From: Corynebacterium glyciniphilum AJ 3170
GTDB lineage: Bacteria; Actinomycetota; Actinomycetes; Mycobacteriales; Mycobacteriaceae
NCBI RefSeq assembly: GCF_000626675.1
Contig: NZ_CP006842.1
Span: 1,798,001-1,862,000 of the forward strand
Direction of reading: 5' to 3'
DNA length: 64,000 nt
Positions 11,851 to 22,028 of this stretch are shown here, one piece after another; the stretch's first letter is position 1, and each line of letters starts with the position of its first letter. Made by a program: the position numbers and the translations under genes. Under the pieces are notes generated by a model. The model was not told the origin of the DNA and did not search any database. It saw nothing but the letters and a program-made list of their open reading frames with translations.

Positions 11851-14718
11851 ATGACTTCCCCCTTCGATGATTCTGACACGACGGTGCCCGGCACCGCCAT
11901 CCCCGTCGTCCCGCCGTCCCGGGACGAGCCGGAGATCGTCCCCGGGCTGAGGCAGGATCTGCGCTACCTGGGCGCGATCCTCGGCGACGTCATCCGGGAG
12001 CAGGAAGGGGAGGATGTCCTCGCTCTCGTCGAGGACACCCGCAAGGACGCCTTTAGCGTCCGGCACGGCGACGGCAACCTCGCCGACCTCGCCGATCGCC
12101 TGCAGAACCTCCCGTCGGACCGGTCCCTTCCGCTGATCCGGGCGTTCTCCCACTTCGCGCTGCTGGCCAATCTTGCCGAGGACCTCCACGAGGAACGCCT
12201 GCGTGAGCGTCTCGCCGACGAGGGGGAGCCTCCGCACCGTGCGACGCTGCAGGCCGCGTGGCAGTCCCTCGACGAGGGTGGTGTGACCGCCGATGAGGTT
12301 TCCGCGGTGATGGACTCCGCCTACGTCGCCCCCGTACTCACCGCACACCCCACCGAGACCCGCCGCCGCACCGTCTTCGACGTGCAGTGGGACATCACTC
12401 GGTTGATGCGTAACCGTGGGCGCATCCTCAACGCCGGCCGGACCGCGCGCAGTGACGAACGCCTCGCCGGCATCGACCGCAACATCCGTCGTCGTGTCAC
12501 CATCCTGTGGCAGACCGCGCTGATCCGCTCGGTGCGCCCCCGCATCGAGGACGAGATCAACGTCGGACTCCGCTACTTTACCATCAGCCTGCTGCAGGAG
12601 ATCCCCCAGATCAACCAGCGGGTCACCCGTGAGCTACGGGAACGCTACGGTGCCGACGTCCCCTCGACACCGGTGGTGCGCCCCGGCAGCTGGATCGGCG
12701 GCGACCACGACGGCAACCCCTTCGTCACCGGAGACACCGTCGACTACGCGACGTCCCGGGCCGCCCAGACCGTCTTCGACTGGTACCTCGGCCAGCTCCA
12801 CGACCTCGAGCACGAACTCAGTCTCTCCAGCCGCCTCACCAGCGTCACCCCCGACCTGGACGACCTCGCCGACAACGGCCACAATGACGTCCCGTCCCGG
12901 GTCGACGAACCCTACCGACGTGCGGTCCACGGCATCCGAGGCAGGATCGCCGCCACGGCCACCGCCCGACTCAGCGACATCGTCCACCCGGACACCGACA
13001 GCCTCGGGCCCTACGAGCCTTATGCCGAGGCCAGCGATTTCCTCGCCGACCTGCACACCGTTGAGGCCTCGCTGCGCGCCAGCGCCGACGACCTGATCGC
13101 CGATCACCGCCTGGCGACGGTCATCGCCGCCGCCCGGTCCTTCGGCTTCCACCTCAGCAGCCTCGACCTGCGGCAGAACTCCGAGAGCTTCGAGAGCATT
13201 CTCACCGAAATGTTCACCCGCGCCGGCGTCACCGACCATACCGCCGACTACAGCACCCTTGATGAGCACGACCGCGTCGAACTGCTGACCCGGGAGCTGC
13301 ACTCGCCACGCCCGCTCACCGACCCGCGGGCTCGCTGGAGTGAGATGACGGAACGCGAACTCGGGATCTTCCGCGCCGCCGCGGACGCCGTCGACCGGCT
13401 CGGCCCCGAGGCCGTCCCGCACTGCATCATCTCCATGGCGTCCAGCGTCTCCGACATCCTCGAACCGATGATCCTGCTCAAGGAAGTCGGCCTCATCGAT
13501 GTCACCGACGGAGTGGCCACCGGTGGGGTAGACGTGATCCCACTCTTCGAGACCATCGACGATCTCGCCCACGGCGCCACAGTCATGGCCGAGCTGTGGA
13601 GTCACCAGTTCTACCGCGACTACGTGACCCAGCGCGGCGGGATCCAGGAGATCATGCTCGGCTACTCCGACTCCAACAAGGACGGCGGCTATTTCGCCGC
13701 GAACTGGGGTCTCTACGATGCCGAGCTCGCCCTCGTCGCCGCCGCCCGCGAGGCCGGAGTCGGACTGCGACTGTTCCACGGACGTGGAGGCACAGTCGGA
13801 CGGGGTGGTGGCCCCAGCCACGAGGCGATCCTCGCCCAGCCCGAAGGCGCGGTGCAGGGCAGCGTCCGGATCACCGAACAGGGCGAGATCATCTCCGCCA
13901 AGTACGGTGTGCCGTCGGTCGCCCGGCGCAACCTTGAAGCACTCGTCTCGGCAACCCTGGAAGCCAGCCTGCTACCCGTCGACCGCATCAAGGAGCCCGA
14001 CCGCGCCTACACGGCCATGCGGGAGATCGCCGAGCTCTCGCGCACGGCCTATTCCGCGCTGATGCACGAGGACGACGGCTTCATCGACTACTTCACCTCC
14101 TCGACACCGCTGGCTGAGATCGGCAACCTCAACATCGGTTCCCGGCCCAGTTCACGCAAGCAGACCAGCAGTATCGCCGACCTGCGTGCCATCCCGTGGG
14201 TGCTGTCCTGGTCGCAGTCGCGCATCATGCTGCCGGGCTGGTTCGGGGTGGGGTCCGCCCTACGGGACTGGATCGCCGCCGGGGAGGACACAGACGGCCA
14301 GGAAACCAGAGGGCGGCTGGAGTATCTGCGTGAGCTGCACCGCACCTGGCCGTTCTTCCGCTCGGTGTTGTCGAATATGGCGCAGGTGATGGCCAAGGCC
14401 GATCTGTCGGTGGCGAAGCTCTACTCCCGACTGGTGCCGGACGCAGACGACGCCGAACGCATCTACGACACCATCGTCGAGGAGTTCCATCTCACCGTGC
14501 GGATGTGTCTGGAGATCACCGGCCAGGACAGCCTGCTCGCGGACAACCCTGCCCTGGCCCTGTCGGTGCGTAACCGGTTCCCGTATCTGCTTCCGCTCAA
14601 CCTGCTGCAGTTGGAGCTGCTGCGCCGCTACCGCGCCGGTGACCGGAGCGACGACGTGCTCGACGGCATCCGGTTGACGATGAACGGGCTGGCGACCGGG
14701 CTGCGTAACTCCGGGTAG
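11851..14718 (+). CDS. ppc: Phosphoenolpyruvate carboxylase
   Basis: Carboxylates phosphoenolpyruvate to oxaloacetate, the main anaplerotic reaction of corynebacteria. The 955-residue protein carries the catalytic histidine in TAHPTETRR (164-172), IGGDHDGNPFVT (about 279-290), GYSDSNKDGGYFAANW (about 608-623) and FHGRGGTVGRGGGP (about 642-655). It starts 16 bases after tpiA. CACAAT at 11839-11844, 6 bases before the ATG, could give a leaderless transcript in addition to read-through from tpiA; no spaced ribosome binding site is seen. Confidence 0.97.
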   Translation: MTSPFDDSDTTVPGTAIPVVPPSRDEPEIVPGLRQDLRYLGAILGDVIREQEGEDVLALVEDTRKDAFSVRHGDGNLADLADRLQNLPSDRSLPLIRAFSHFALLANLAEDLHEERLRERLADEGEPPHRATLQAAWQSLDEGGVTADEVSAVMDSAYVAPVLTAHPTETRRRTVFDVQWDITRLMRNRGRILNAGRTARSDERLAGIDRNIRRRVTILWQTALIRSVRPRIEDEINVGLRYFTISLLQEIPQINQRVTRELRERYGADVPSTPVVRPGSWIGGDHDGNPFVTGDTVDYATSRAAQTVFDWYLGQLHDLEHELSLSSRLTSVTPDLDDLADNGHNDVPSRVDEPYRRAVHGIRGRIAATATARLSDIVHPDTDSLGPYEPYAEASDFLADLHTVEASLRASADDLIADHRLATVIAAARSFGFHLSSLDLRQNSESFESILTEMFTRAGVTDHTADYSTLDEHDRVELLTRELHSPRPLTDPRARWSEMTERELGIFRAAADAVDRLGPEAVPHCIISMASSVSDILEPMILLKEVGLIDVTDGVATGGVDVIPLFETIDDLAHGATVMAELWSHQFYRDYVTQRGGIQEIMLGYSDSNKDGGYFAANWGLYDAELALVAAAREAGVGLRLFHGRGGTVGRGGGPSHEAILAQPEGAVQGSVRITEQGEIISAKYGVPSVARRNLEALVSATLEASLLPVDRIKEPDRAYTAMREIAELSRTAYSALMHEDDGFIDYFTSSTPLAEIGNLNIGSRPSSRKQTSSIADLRAIPWVLSWSQSRIMLPGWFGVGSALRDWIAAGEDTDGQETRGRLEYLRELHRTWPFFRSVLSNMAQVMAKADLSVAKLYSRLVPDADDAERIYDTIVEEFHLTVRMCLEITGQDSLLADNPALALSVRNRFPYLLPLNLLQLELLRRYRAGDRSDDVLDGIRLTMNGLATGLRNSG

Positions 14719-14750
14719 TGTCGCAGGTGTCCCGTACACCAGAGTTGGGC

Positions 14751-14756
14751 TATGAT
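14751..14756 (+). promoter_or_regulatory. secG -10 hexamer
   Basis: TATGAT at 14751-14756 lies in the ppc-secG gap and would give a secG mRNA with a leader of roughly 35 bases. No clear -35 hexamer accompanies it. Confidence 0.5.
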
Positions 14757-14799
14757 GGTGTGGTTATCGCATGGCCCCGACCGACGTAAGGCAGTTCGC

Positions 14800-15039
14800 A
14801 TGGTTCTCTCCCTCCAGATCGTTCTGGTGGTCACCAGCCTCATCCTGGGGCTGTCCGTTCTTCTCCACAAGGGGAAGGGTGGCGGTCTGTCGAGCCTCTT
14901 CGGTGGCGGTATGCAGTCGAGCCTGTCCGGCTCCACGGTCGTGGAGAAGAACCTCGACCGGCTGACGGTCACCACCGCCGTGATCTGGATCGCCGCCATC
15001 GTCGGGCTGAACCTGGTCGTCCACTACAACGTGGGCTGA
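14800..15039 (+). CDS. secG: Preprotein translocase subunit SecG
   Basis: SecG is the small helper subunit of the SecYEG protein-export channel. The 79-residue protein has two membrane helices (about 3-23 and 54-74) joined by a Gly/Ser-rich loop containing GGGLSSLFGGG, as in actinobacterial SecG. The ATG at 14800 gives the family N-terminus (MVLSLQIVLVVTSL); an in-frame upstream ATG would add 16 charged residues and would lie on the -10 hexamer. The gene follows ppc, as in mycobacteria and C. glutamicum. Confidence 0.92.
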   Translation: MVLSLQIVLVVTSLILGLSVLLHKGKGGGLSSLFGGGMQSSLSGSTVVEKNLDRLTVTTAVIWIAAIVGLNLVVHYNVG

Positions 15040-15050
15040 CCGACAGCCGG

Positions 15051-15098
15051 ACATACGACAAGGCCGCTCCCGGTACCGGGAGCGGCCTTGTCGTATGT
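15051..15098. terminator. Perfect 48-bp palindrome, bidirectional terminator
   Basis: Bases 15051-15098 are a perfect palindrome: each 24-base half is the exact reverse complement of the other, centred on GGTACC. It fills most of the gap between the convergent secG (stop at 15039) and pgl (stop at 15111). No U-run follows on either strand. The likely role is termination of both transcripts. Confidence 0.8.
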
Positions 15099-15110
15099 AT
15101 GCTGGTCGTC

Positions 15111-15914
15111 TCAGCGCGGATCTGCCGCTGCATCGACATGCAGGACGGTCCGCCGGGCCCCCGACACCCCGGCGGCCGGCCATTGGGCAGGATCCGTGCC
15201 GGACACGACCTCGTCGGCCGCCTCACGCTTGGCCTCACCGGTGACCAGGAGCCAGACCTCTGTCGACGCGTGGATCGCCTCGAGGGTCAGTGACACCCGC
15301 TCGGCCGGGGGTTTGGGGCAGTCGCGCACCGCAACCACCAGCGTCCCGGGCTCGGGACTGAGGTCACCGGTGTTCGGGAAGAGGGAATTGACGTGTCCTT
15401 CCGGTCCCATCCCCAACAGATGCAGGTCGAATCCGTCGGGGGCGAAGGCCGCCACCGCCTCGGCGTATTCCACCGCTGCGGCGTCGAGGCCCGATCCGTC
15501 GGCTGGCTCACCGTCGCGGGGGACAGCGACACGGTGCACGTTCACCTCGGGAATGTCCACGTGGGAGAGGAGTTCAGTCTCAGCCAGCTCATCGTTGCGT
15601 GCGGTGGCCCCACTGGTGCCCGACGGGACGAAACGCTCGTCGCCGAAGAAGACATGCACCTTGCCCCAGTCGACGGCGGTGACGGGGAAGGAATCAGCGG
15701 CAACACGGGCCGCATGGTCGAGTGCGGCGAGCTCCCGCAGCACCGCACCACCGGCCCCGCCACCGGTGAGCACGATCCGGGCGAAGCCGTCGTCGCTGAC
15801 TCCACCGTCACGCTGGACGCCGGCCAGCAGCTCAACAATCTCCCGGGCGACGCCGTGAGCGAGATCATCGCCGGTCTTCCACCCTCTGACCTCGAGGTTC
15901 CGTGTGTCGCTCAT
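15111..15914 (-). CDS. pgl: 6-phosphogluconolactonase
   Basis: Hydrolyses 6-phosphogluconolactone, the Zwf product, in the oxidative pentose phosphate pathway. The 267-residue DevB-type protein has ARIVLTGGGAGGAVL-like phosphate binding (about 43-58), the WGKVHVFFGDERFVP motif (about 84-98), and HLLGMGPEGHVNSLFP (about 165-180) with the catalytic glutamate and histidine. It overlaps opcA by 4 bases and ends the tkt-tal-zwf-opcA-pgl operon. Confidence 0.94.
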   Translation of the reverse strand: MSDTRNLEVRGWKTGDDLAHGVAREIVELLAGVQRDGGVSDDGFARIVLTGGGAGGAVLRELAALDHAARVAADSFPVTAVDWGKVHVFFGDERFVPSGTSGATARNDELAETELLSHVDIPEVNVHRVAVPRDGEPADGSGLDAAAVEYAEAVAAFAPDGFDLHLLGMGPEGHVNSLFPNTGDLSPEPGTLVVAVRDCPKPPAERVSLTLEAIHASTEVWLLVTGEAKREAADEVVSGTDPAQWPAAGVSGARRTVLHVDAAADPR

Positions 15915-16963
15915 CGCGTGCTCTCCTGTGCAGAAAAAGGGATCGAGGCACTCATACCGTCTCGCGGAGTCCGGACGCGTGGCAGACCGTGCAGCGCCTG
16001 GCCGAACGCACGGTCCGGTTCGAGATGGCGCAGCTCCTCTGCGAGACAGTCACCGACGTGGCGTCGGGAGAGGTTCACAAGCGTATCCGTCCCCACACCC
16101 GTGCTCACCCGCACGGAGCGGTGATTGACCACCGTGAGTTCCACCGTGCCCTCCGTGCAGTAGATGATGGTGCGCTGGATCGGCGACATCGGCTCGCCCT
16201 CGTCGTCGAGTGGCACCGCAGGAGAGCCGTCGGCGCAGCGGGTCACCGGGACATTGAGACGATCGGCAAGCCACCCTGCAGCGATGTCGACGGCCGGGTC
16301 ATCGGCGGGGCCGGACACCTCCGCGGACTGGATAGTGTCCCCGGCACGTTGGTCGAGCGCACTGGACAGCAGCCCACGCCACGGCGTGATCCGGCTCCAC
16401 ACCAGATCCGAGTCGCCCAGTGCATAACCGATACGGCGGCGGAAGATCGCTTCGGCGCCCCGCCCCGCAGCCGCGTCGGCGAAGCTGTCGGTGATACGAC
16501 GGGTCGCCAGGGCGCCCAGCGAATCGGCGGCCGGGTTCCGGGGAGAGGTGAACGGCCACCACACGACAACCGGGGTGTCCGGAAGCAGCAGGGGAGTGAC
16601 CGCATTGTCCGCATGATCGGCGAGTGCGCCGTGCAGTCGCATGAGGATCATCTCGGAAGCGCCCGCCGTACCTCCCAGGTGGATCGCGGCGTCCATGCTG
16701 ACGTCGGTGGTCGACCGGTCGTGGACCACGAAGATAACGCGCGCGGGATGTTCACGGGACGCATCGACGGTGGCGTTGACCACGGTGTCGAGGTCCTCTT
16801 CAGAACGCACCGAGACGATGAGGGTCAGAACCCGACCGGTGGCGATCTCGCCGCGCTCTTCGCGCAGACGGTGCAGCTGGTCGGTCAACTCGTGGGTGGT
16901 CGTGGTGCCCAGGTCGACGACGGCGGCGTGATCGCCGGCATCGGTGAATGTAGTCAATGGCAT
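15911..16963 (-). CDS. opcA: Glucose-6-phosphate dehydrogenase assembly protein OpcA
   Basis: OpcA is an accessory subunit needed for full activity of glucose-6-phosphate dehydrogenase in cyanobacteria and actinobacteria. The 350-residue protein shows family segments TPVVVWWPF, ADSLGALATRRITDSF and DLVWSRITPWRGLLSSALD. I place the start at the ATG at 16963 ([11 protein letters not shown]), because it overlaps the zwf stop as TGATG and GGAGG lies 8 bases upstream inside zwf; an upstream in-frame start would add 5 residues. No catalytic motif is expected. Confidence 0.93.
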   Translation of the reverse strand: MPLTTFTDAGDHAAVVDLGTTTTHELTDQLHRLREERGEIATGRVLTLIVSVRSEEDLDTVVNATVDASREHPARVIFVVHDRSTTDVSMDAAIHLGGTAGASEMILMRLHGALADHADNAVTPLLLPDTPVVVWWPFTSPRNPAADSLGALATRRITDSFADAAAGRGAEAIFRRRIGYALGDSDLVWSRITPWRGLLSSALDQRAGDTIQSAEVSGPADDPAVDIAAGWLADRLNVPVTRCADGSPAVPLDDEGEPMSPIQRTIIYCTEGTVELTVVNHRSVRVSTGVGTDTLVNLSRRHVGDCLAEELRHLEPDRAFGQALHGLPRVRTPRDGMSASIPFSAQESTR

Positions 16964-18498
16964 CAGGGACGCCTCCATTTCCTGCCGTGTCGGGACAGCA
17001 TCCGGTCGGCACCGGAGGGACCCCAGGTACCGGACTCGTAGTCTTCGGGACGTCCTGCGGTGGCCCAGTAGTTCAGCACCGGATCCAGGATCCGCCAGGA
17101 TTCCTCGACCTCCTCGTTGGTGGGGAAGAGGCTGGCCTCGTCCAGCAGGGCGTCGAGGATGAGACGTTCGTAGGCTTCCGGCGACTGCTCGGTGAAAGCC
17201 TCGGAGTAGGAGAAGTCCATGTTCACGTCCCGGACGTCCATGGCCGAGCCTGGAACCTTCGACCCGAACCGCAGGAGCACGCCCTCATCGGGCTGAACCC
17301 GGATGACCAGGACGTTCGACTTCTGCGCCTCAGTCTGTTCCGGGCTGAAGGACTGGTGGGGCGCGTCCTTGAAGACCAGTGCGATCTCCGTGACCCGACG
17401 GCCCAGCCGCTTACCCGTACGCAGGTGGAACGGCACACCGGCCCACCGTCGTGAATTGATCTCGAACGTGGCTGCAGCGTAAGTCTCCGTGGTGGATGCG
17501 GGGTCGAAACCCTCCTCCTCACGGAGCCCGGGAACGTACTCGGACCCCTGCCACCCGGCCGTGTACTGGCCCCGGGCCGTGGTCTGCGCAAACGGGCCGA
17601 CCGGTCGGGTCGCCTTGAGAACCTTGAGTTTCTCTGCCTTGAGCTCGTCGGGGGAGAAGGTCACCGGCTCGTCCATCGCCACCAGCGCGAGCAGCTGCAG
17701 CAGGTGGTTCTGCATGACGTCCCGGGCCGCACCGATACCGTCGTAGTATCCGGCCCGGCCACCCAGGCCGATGTCCTCGGCCATGGTGATCTGCACGTGG
17801 TCGATGTAACCGGAGCTGAACAGCGGCTCGAACATCTGGTTGGCGAAACGCAGCACCAGGATGTTCTGGACGGTCTCCTTACCGAGGTAGTGGTCGATCC
17901 GGAAGACCGAGGACTCCGGGAACACGGAATTGACGATGCGGTTGAGTTCGGTGGCCGAATCCTCGTCATGACCGAAGGGCTTCTCGATGACCACGCGCTT
18001 CCAGCCGTCGGTGGAGTCCGCCAGCCCTGAACGTTCGAGCTGGTTGCAGACCTCGGAGAAGTACTGGGGCGGCACGGACAGGTAGTAGGCCCAGTTGCCG
18101 CCGGTGCCACGTTCCTCGTCCATACGGCGGGTCATGGCCGCCAGATCATCGAAGGCGGAGTCGGTGACGAAATCACCCTTGACGAACTGGATTCCGGCAG
18201 CGAGCTGCTCCCACACCGCCTGCCGCCAGGGAGTACGCACCCGGTCACGGACCGCATCGAGCACCTCCGCCTCGAACTCTTCCTTGGTCCAGTCCCGGCG
18301 TCCGTAGCCGATGAGGCTGAAGCCGGCGGGCAGCAGGCCGCGGTTGGCCAGATCGTAGACCGCCGGGAGGAGCTTACGACGCGCGAGGTCACCCGTCACG
18401 CCGAAAATCACCAGGCCACTGGGCCCGGCGATCCGCGGGACACGGCGGTCCGCAGAGTCTCGGAGAGGGTTCTCCCACAGGGGGGACTCGGAACTCAC
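16963..18498 (-). CDS. zwf: Glucose-6-phosphate 1-dehydrogenase
   Basis: First enzyme of the oxidative pentose phosphate pathway, making NADPH. The 511-residue protein has the coenzyme loop [17 protein letters not shown] (30-46) and the active-site signature RIDHYLGKE (about 199-207). I place the start at the GTG at 18498, which overlaps the tal stop as GTGA. The open frame continues about 100 codons upstream, but that part is Arg-rich and lies antisense-like inside tal, so it is not coding. OpcA follows with a TGATG overlap. Confidence 0.95.
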   Translation of the reverse strand: MSSESPLWENPLRDSADRRVPRIAGPSGLVIFGVTGDLARRKLLPAVYDLANRGLLPAGFSLIGYGRRDWTKEEFEAEVLDAVRDRVRTPWRQAVWEQLAAGIQFVKGDFVTDSAFDDLAAMTRRMDEERGTGGNWAYYLSVPPQYFSEVCNQLERSGLADSTDGWKRVVIEKPFGHDEDSATELNRIVNSVFPESSVFRIDHYLGKETVQNILVLRFANQMFEPLFSSGYIDHVQITMAEDIGLGGRAGYYDGIGAARDVMQNHLLQLLALVAMDEPVTFSPDELKAEKLKVLKATRPVGPFAQTTARGQYTAGWQGSEYVPGLREEEGFDPASTTETYAAATFEINSRRWAGVPFHLRTGKRLGRRVTEIALVFKDAPHQSFSPEQTEAQKSNVLVIRVQPDEGVLLRFGSKVPGSAMDVRDVNMDFSYSEAFTEQSPEAYERLILDALLDEASLFPTNEEVEESWRILDPVLNYWATAGRPEDYESGTWGPSGADRMLSRHGRKWRRP

Positions 18499-19589
18499 AG
18501 ACGCTCCCCGATGGTGTCGAGCAACTCCTGCCAGGAGCTGACGAACTTCTCCACGCCCTCGTGCTCGAGAACGACGAAGACATCGTTGAGATCGACACCC
18601 AGATCCTCCAGCGCGGCGAAGACCTCGCGGGCATCGTCCCCGGTACCGCTGAGGGTGTCGCCGGAGACCGTGGCGTGGTCGAGGGTGGCGTTGAGGGTGT
18701 CCTCGGGCATGGTGTTCACCGTCTGCGGGCCGACGAGACCGGTGACGTACAGGGTGTCGGGGTAGTCGGGGTTCTTCACACCGGTGGATGCCCACAGCGG
18801 TCGCTGCGGGTGGGCGCCTGCGGCCTCCAACTGCTGCCAGCGCGAGTCCTGCACCAGGTCCGCGGCGAACGCCTCGTAGGCCAGGCGGGCGTTGGCCAGC
18901 CCAGCCTTGCCACGCACCGCCAAGGCGGCCGCCGTGCCGATCTCGTCGAGCCGACGGTCGATCTCAGTGTCGACGCGGGAGACGAAGAAACTGGCGACGG
19001 AGTGGATCGTCGCGACGTCGTGTCCGTTGGACTGCGCCTGGGCGATCCCCTCGATGAAGGCGGCAATGACCTGGCGGTAACGGTCGACGCTGAAGATCAG
19101 GGTGACATTCACGCTGATCCCGGCGGCCAGCACCTCGGTGATCGCCGGCAGGCACGCCTCGGTGGCGGGGATCTTGATCATCACGTTGTCGCGTCCGACA
19201 TCCGCGTGCAGCTTCTTGGCCTGTGCCACCGTGGCCTCGCGGTCATCGGCGAGTCGGGGGTCGACCTCGATGGAGACGCGTCCGTCGACGCCGTCGGAGG
19301 CCGAGTGGACGGCGGCGAAGGCGTCGCAGGCGTTGCGGACGTCCTCGACGGCCATGGCGAACACAGCGTCGGTGACATCGGCGCCGGAGGTCTTGAGTTC
19401 GCCGACCTGGGCGTCGTAGGCAGTGCCCGCGGACATGGCCTTGGCGAAGATCGCCGGGTTGGTGGTGACCCCGACGATGCCGGAGTCGCTGATCAGCTCA
19501 GCAAGATTACCGGTGGTGAGTCGGTCGCGGGACAGGTCGTCCAGCCACACGGAGGTACCGGCGGCGGCGAGTTCGGTTACGTGGTTCAC
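18495..19589 (-). CDS. tal: Transaldolase
   Basis: Transfers a three-carbon dihydroxyacetone unit between sugar phosphates in the non-oxidative pentose phosphate pathway. The 364-residue protein has [11 protein letters not shown] (41-51) and the Schiff-base lysine in [11 protein letters not shown] (Lys139). It is the long (about 360 residues) class typical of actinobacteria. The start is a GTG at 19589. No strong ribosome binding site is seen in the 80-base gap after tkt. Confidence 0.95.
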   Translation of the reverse strand: MNHVTELAAAGTSVWLDDLSRDRLTTGNLAELISDSGIVGVTTNPAIFAKAMSAGTAYDAQVGELKTSGADVTDAVFAMAVEDVRNACDAFAAVHSASDGVDGRVSIEVDPRLADDREATVAQAKKLHADVGRDNVMIKIPATEACLPAITEVLAAGISVNVTLIFSVDRYRQVIAAFIEGIAQAQSNGHDVATIHSVASFFVSRVDTEIDRRLDEIGTAAALAVRGKAGLANARLAYEAFAADLVQDSRWQQLEAAGAHPQRPLWASTGVKNPDYPDTLYVTGLVGPQTVNTMPEDTLNATLDHATVSGDTLSGTGDDAREVFAALEDLGVDLNDVFVVLEHEGVEKFVSSWQELLDTIGERL

Positions 19590-19669
19590 GGGTGATCAAC
19601 CAGCTTTCTGTGCGTGGGTTTTCTGAGGGTGTCAGAGATGTGGTGACAGGTGGTGGTATGCGGTGCGGG

Positions 19670-21751
19670 TCAGAGGATCTCGCGTGCGGCGGCTGCGACC
19701 GCCTCAGCGGTGATGCCGAACTCGCGGTACAGCGTCTTGTAGTCGGCGGAGGCACCGAAGTGCTCCAGGGAGACGTTGCGTCCCGCGGTGCCGGTGTAGC
19801 CCTTCCACGGCATGGCGATACCGGCTTCGACGGACACCCGGGCGGTGACCGAGGCGGGAAGCACGGACTCGCGGTAGCCGGCGTCCTGCTGGTCGAACCA
19901 TTCCATGCAGGGCACGGAGACAACGCGGGTTCCGATGCCCTCGGACTCGAGTGCCGCGGCGGCTTCCACGGCGAGCTGCACCTCGGAACCCGATCCCATG
20001 AGGATGACCTGGGGGGTGTCGGTGGAAGACTCCGCCAGGACGTAGGCACCACGTGCGACGCCCTCGGCGGCCTTCTCCTGCGTGCCATCGAGCACCGGTA
20101 CACCTTGACGGGTGAGCACGAGAGCCTTCGGCGCGGCAGGGGCCTTCAGCGCGGCGGACCAGGCCTGTGCCGTCTCGTTGGCGTCCGCCGGACGGATCAC
20201 CGAGAGGTTCGGGATCGCCCGCAGCGCCGCAAGATGCTCGACCGGCTGGTGGGTGGGGCCGTCCTCGCCCAGCCCGATCGAGTCGTGGGTCCAGACGTGG
20301 TAGACGTCGCTGCTCATGAGGGCGCCCAAGCGCACCGCACCGCGGGCGTAGTCCGAGAACTGCAGGAACGTCGCGCCGTAGGGACGGGTGGCGCCGTGCA
20401 GGGCGATGCCGTTGAGGATTGCGGCCATGCCGTGCTCACGGATTCCGAAGTGCAGGTTACGCCCGTAGGGGTGGGCGGACCAGGCATCGGTGGAGATGGA
20501 CTCAGGCCCGACGCTCTTGTCACCCTTGATGATCGTGTTCGTGGAACCGGCGAGGTCGGCAGAACCACCCCACAACTCCGGCAGGGTCGCCCCCAGCACC
20601 TGGAGAGCAGCTTCAGAGGCCTTACGGGTCGCAAGGTTGTCGCCGGCGTTCCACGACGGGAGTTCCGCGTCGAAGCCTTCCGGCAGCTCACGGGCGGCAA
20701 TGCGGTCATGCAGTGCACGGGCCTCGGGGTTCTTCTCCGTCCACGCGTCAAAGTCGCTCTGCCACGCACGGTGTGCCTCGTGGCCGCGGGCGACCAGCTC
20801 ACGGGCGTGGTCGAGAACCTCCGACTCGACGGGGAAGTCCTCGTCGGCAGGGAAGCCCAGGGTCTCCTTGACAGCGGCGATCTCGTCGCCACCGAGAGCG
20901 GCACCGTGGGCGGCGCCGGTGTTCATCTTCGTCGGCGCGGGGTAACCGATCACCGAACGGACCCGGATGAAGCTCGGACGGTCGGTGTCCGCCTTCGCCT
21001 TCTCCGCGGCGGCGAGAATCGCGGTGACGTCCTCGGCGTTGACCTCGAGGGTCTGCCAGCCGTAGGCCTCGTAGCGGGCGACGACGTTCTCGCCGAAGGC
21101 GATGTCGGTGTTGTCCTCGATGGAGATGCTGTTGTCGTCCCAGAAGACGATCAGGTTGCCCAGCTGCTGGGTACCAGCGAAAGACGACGCCTCGGAGGTG
21201 ACACCCTCCTGCAGGTCGCCGTCGGAGGCGATGACGTAGATGTGGTGGTCGAACGGCGACTCGCCCTCGGCGGCGTCCGGGTCAAACAGGCCCCGCTCGC
21301 GACGGGACGCGACGGCCATTCCTACCGCCGAGGCAAGACCCTGGCCCAGGGGACCTGTGGTGATCTCGACTCCGTCGGTATGACCGACCTCGGGGTGCCC
21401 CGGGGTCTTCGACCCCCAGGTGCGCAGCGCCTTGATGTCGTCCAACTCGAGCCCGAATCCGCCGAGGTACAGCTGAATGTACTGCGTCAGCGAGCTGTGA
21501 CCGGCGGACAGGACGAACCGGTCGCGGCCCGGCCAGTTGTGGTCCGACGGATCATGGCGCATCACGCGCTGGTAGAGCGTGTAGGCCAGCGGGGCGAGGG
21601 ACATCGCAGTACCGGGGTGACCGGAACCGCACTTCTCCACAGCGTCGGCCGCGAGGACGCGAACCGTGTCGACTGCACGGGTATCCAGCTCAGTCCAGTC
21701 ATCCGGGTACTTCCGGACCGTGCGGGCTTCGAGGTCCTTGGGGAGTGTCAC
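19670..21751 (-). CDS. tkt: Transketolase
   Basis: Thiamine diphosphate enzyme moving two-carbon units between sugar phosphates. The 693-residue protein has CGSGHPGTAMSLAPLAYTLY near the N-terminus, the cofactor-binding ASDGDLQEGVTSEA (about 157-170), and the pyrimidine-domain segment WTHDSIGLGEDGPTHQPVE. The GTG at 21751 is preferred because AGGAAGG lies 9 bases upstream and the N-terminus then matches C. glutamicum Tkt as I remember it; an ATG at 21772 would add 7 residues. It heads the operon tkt-tal-zwf-opcA-pgl. Confidence 0.95.
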   Translation of the reverse strand: MTLPKDLEARTVRKYPDDWTELDTRAVDTVRVLAADAVEKCGSGHPGTAMSLAPLAYTLYQRVMRHDPSDHNWPGRDRFVLSAGHSSLTQYIQLYLGGFGLELDDIKALRTWGSKTPGHPEVGHTDGVEITTGPLGQGLASAVGMAVASRRERGLFDPDAAEGESPFDHHIYVIASDGDLQEGVTSEASSFAGTQQLGNLIVFWDDNSISIEDNTDIAFGENVVARYEAYGWQTLEVNAEDVTAILAAAEKAKADTDRPSFIRVRSVIGYPAPTKMNTGAAHGAALGGDEIAAVKETLGFPADEDFPVESEVLDHARELVARGHEAHRAWQSDFDAWTEKNPEARALHDRIAARELPEGFDAELPSWNAGDNLATRKASEAALQVLGATLPELWGGSADLAGSTNTIIKGDKSVGPESISTDAWSAHPYGRNLHFGIREHGMAAILNGIALHGATRPYGATFLQFSDYARGAVRLGALMSSDVYHVWTHDSIGLGEDGPTHQPVEHLAALRAIPNLSVIRPADANETAQAWSAALKAPAAPKALVLTRQGVPVLDGTQEKAAEGVARGAYVLAESSTDTPQVILMGSGSEVQLAVEAAAALESEGIGTRVVSVPCMEWFDQQDAGYRESVLPASVTARVSVEAGIAMPWKGYTGTAGRNVSLEHFGASADYKTLYREFGITAEAVAAAAREIL

Positions 21752-22028
21752 GCTGGGTAGCCTTCCTGTCATCTGGGGACATAAGAGGACACGGGCGCAC
21801 TGACCACAGCTGGTCGCAGAACGCGGCCCGTGTAACCCGAACCAGTGTAGTGTCCCGACGTCGACCGTGTCACTGGTGGATCAGGTGGCTCCTCGGTCGC
21901 CCGCACGGAGAACAACGGTTTTCGGTCCCACGACCGGCTCAGGTAACCTGTCCGTTTGGCAGATCCGTGGGGTTCTGACGTTCCAGTACCCACGGTGACC
22001 TATGGCGTTTATGGAGGCGGACTGACCG
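21752..22028. promoter_or_regulatory. Divergent tkt/ctaB promoter region
   Basis: This 277-base region separates divergent tkt and ctaB. On the minus strand TACACT at 21849-21844 is a possible tkt -10. On the plus strand TAACCT at 21944-21949 is a possible ctaB -10, giving a leader of about 75 bases, and GGAGG at about 22014 is the ctaB ribosome binding site. I see no other gene here. Confidence 0.4.

Noticed and set aside
18499..18795. N-terminal extension of zwf by about 100 residues
   Set aside because: The extra part is Arg/His-rich, overlaps tal, and the GTGA junction at 18498 gives the normal Zwf N-terminus.
19592..21760. Uninterrupted 722-codon plus-strand frame antisense to tkt
   Set aside because: Same cause: the third-position GC of tkt removes stops on the other strand. 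The tkt protein is unambiguous.
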